DNA of 64,000 nucleotides from Tessaracoccus sp. OS52. Lineage in GTDB: Bacteria; Actinomycetota; Actinomycetes; Propionibacteriales; Propionibacteriaceae. Below are positions 62,829-64,000 of the stretch, piece by piece. The stretch spans positions 1,116,001 through 1,180,000 of the forward strand of contig NZ_JAJEWM010000001.1 in assembly GCF_020687685.1 (NCBI RefSeq). Reading direction: 5' to 3'. Every line of letters starts with the position of its first letter. The first letter of the stretch is position 1. A program made the translations under genes and the position numbers. The notes below the pieces were generated by a model. That model was not told where the DNA came from. It ran no database searches and saw only the letters and a list, made by a program, of their open reading frames with translations.

Positions 62829-63364
62829 CCATGTTCACCATCGGGCATTCCACCCATCCCCTCGACGAGTTCGTCGGGCTCCTGAGGATGCACGGTGTCG
62901 ACCACCTCGTCGACATCCGCACCGTGCCGCGTTCGAGGACCAATCCCCAGTACAACCTGGACGCCCTGCCCGAGTCGCTGGCGAAGCACGGAATCGGACA
63001 CGAGTACCTGAAGGGCCTGGGTGGGCTGCGGAAGGTCCGGGCCGACTCGGTGAACACCGCCTGGCGCAACAAGTCCTTCCAGGGCTACGCGGACCACATG
63101 GCCAGTGCGGAGTTCGGTGAGGCGCTTGCCGAACTGGAGCACCGCACGTCGGAACACACGGTGGCCATCATGTGTGCGGAGGCGGTCTGGTGGCGCTGCC
63201 ACCGCTCGATGGTGGCCGAAGCCATGCTGGTCCGAGGACACGACGTGTCGCACATCATGCCCGATGGCAGGCTCGTGCCCGCCAGCCTGCGGGAGTTCGC
63301 CGTCGTCGAGGGCGCGCGCCTCACCTATCCGGGGCCGGCGGGCGGGGATGGCACCACGCCATAG
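62825..63364 (+). CDS. DUF488 family protein
   Basis: 179 residues. FTIGHSTHPLDEFVGLLRMH and VDIRTVPRSR at the N terminus, CAEAVWWRCHRSMVA with the conserved cysteines near the C terminus. Family of unknown function with a rhodanese-like look; often near DNA or B6 metabolism genes. GTG 62825 overlaps the yggS stop. Confidence 0.85.
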   Translation: MTMFTIGHSTHPLDEFVGLLRMHGVDHLVDIRTVPRSRTNPQYNLDALPESLAKHGIGHEYLKGLGGLRKVRADSVNTAWRNKSFQGYADHMASAEFGEALAELEHRTSEHTVAIMCAEAVWWRCHRSMVAEAMLVRGHDVSHIMPDGRLVPASLREFAVVEGARLTYPGPAGGDGTTP

Positions 63365-63393
63365 GATGGCGCGGAACCCTCGGGAGGAACTTG

Positions 63394-64000
63394 ATGAACA
63401 TTGTTGACTGGGCTGTGGAGGTCATGGCGCTGCTCGGAGGCCCGGGCGTCGCGCTGCTGCTGTTCCTTGAGAACGTGTTCCCGCCGATTCCGTCCGAGGT
63501 CATCCTGCCGCTGGCCGGAGTGACCGCGGGACAGGGCGTCCACAACTACTGGGTGATCCTGGCGTGGACCATCGTCGGCTCGGTCACCGGGGCGTGGTTG
63601 CTCTACGGGCTCGGCTACGGACTTGGTGGTGCCCGCGTACGGTGGCTGTGCGACAAACTCCCGCTGCTCGAGGTCGAGGACTTCGACAAGTCGGTGGCCT
63701 GGTTCGCAAAGCACGGCACCGCCGGAATCTTCTTCGGCCGGATGGTCCCCGGGATCCGCTCGCTGATCTCGATCCCGGCCGGGGTCTACAGGATGCCGAT
63801 CTGGAAGTTCACCGGCCTCACCACCGCCGGCTCCGCCATCTGGAACACCATCTTCGTCTCGTTCGGTTACGTCCTGGGTGACAACTGGCACGTCATCGAG
63901 CCATACACGGACCTGCTGTCCAATGCCATCTATGTGATCATCGCTCTGCTGGTGCTGTGGTTCGTGGTCGCCCGCGTTCGGCGCAACCTGAAACGGCGCA
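63394..64000 (+). CDS. DedA-family membrane protein (partial)
   Basis: At least 202 residues, open at the right edge. Helices at LLGGPGVALLLFLENVFPPI, VILAWTIVGSVTGAWLLYGL, and later. Family motifs ENVFPPIPSE near the N terminus and FGRMVPGIRSLISIPAG in the middle. DedA proteins act in lipid flipping and membrane potential (undecaprenyl-phosphate and phosphatidylethanolamine have been proposed). ATG 63394 follows GGGAGGA; TAGGAT at 63362 is a possible -10. Confidence 0.85.
   Translation, partial: MNIVDWAVEVMALLGGPGVALLLFLENVFPPIPSEVILPLAGVTAGQGVHNYWVILAWTIVGSVTGAWLLYGLGYGLGGARVRWLCDKLPLLEVEDFDKSVAWFAKHGTAGIFFGRMVPGIRSLISIPAGVYRMPIWKFTGLTTAGSAIWNTIFVSFGYVLGDNWHVIEPYTDLLSNAIYVIIALLVLWFVVARVRRNLKRR

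Overview
The window is a contiguous piece of chromosome from a high-GC Gram-positive bacterium. Actinobacteria-restricted families are present (SepH, DUF4193, DUF3093, DUF3710, DUF3000, GarA, FtsR, PatA/PimA). A pyrophosphate-type phosphofructokinase sits beside them, and GTG/TTG starts are frequent. Together these point to the order Propionibacteriales, most likely family Propionibacteriaceae; the genus is not decided from sequence alone. No prophage, insertion sequence, CRISPR array or rRNA is visible. Coding density is very high and many genes overlap by 1-8 bases (ATGA, GTGA, TTGA).

Layout. 0-4.4 kb: end of parE, a beta-carbonic anhydrase and parC (type IIA topoisomerase), then an App1-type phosphatase. 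4.4-8 kb: a DUF5998 - phosphodiesterase - glycosyltransferase - thymidine kinase operon. 8-23.6 kb: the classic actinobacterial dut neighbourhood (sepH, DUF4193, DUF4235, DUF3093, dut, DUF3710, OB-fold, two TrkA-type K+ regulators, APC permease, TRAM methyltransferase, aconitase, dxs, RNase D, DUF3000). 23.6-26 kb: msrB, a stand-alone LigD-type polymerase and a CbiX-like protein, followed by four tRNA genes (Val-CAC on minus; Gly, Cys, Val-GAC on plus) with good terminators. 26.7-35 kb is an accessory stretch of small enzyme genes: two alpha/beta hydrolases, an APH(6)-like kinase, a divergent PCD-like protein, DUF1304, peptidase E, VOC, MOSC, a RibD/DHFR-like reductase and an MFS transporter.

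35-46 kb: a tmsA-tmsB pair for 10-methyl branched fatty acids, an NhaA-DsbA fusion antiporter, two convergent secreted proteins that share a Cys-rich module ahead of different peptidase domains, a GNAT and an EamA exporter. 43.4-53 kb: two blocks that are separate in mycobacteria are joined here. One is thrS-HIT-patA-pimA (phosphatidylinositol mannosides). The other is pgsA2-like - DUF881 - sbp - DUF881 - garA - ftsR - DUF151 - MerR. 53-64 kb: siderophore-interacting protein, YihY, a CitE-like lyase, PPi-phosphofructokinase, an orphan TadE-like trio, Sua5/YciO, DUF4870, a canonical PCD, an amidohydrolase, YggS, DUF488 and the start of a DedA protein.

Regulation. Fourteen genes carry a TANNNT box (usually TAGGCT or TAGGGT) ending 6-7 bases before the start codon, the layout of leaderless mRNAs; other genes have clear AGGAG-type ribosome sites. 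A 14-bp palindrome precedes aconitase and a 6-4-6 inverted repeat precedes the second MerR gene. The most interesting leads are the Cys-rich module shared by two secreted peptidase-like proteins, the leaderless start pattern, the aconitase operator, the active-site losses in the CbiX-like and first PCD-like proteins, and a hydrolase whose best start is ATC.
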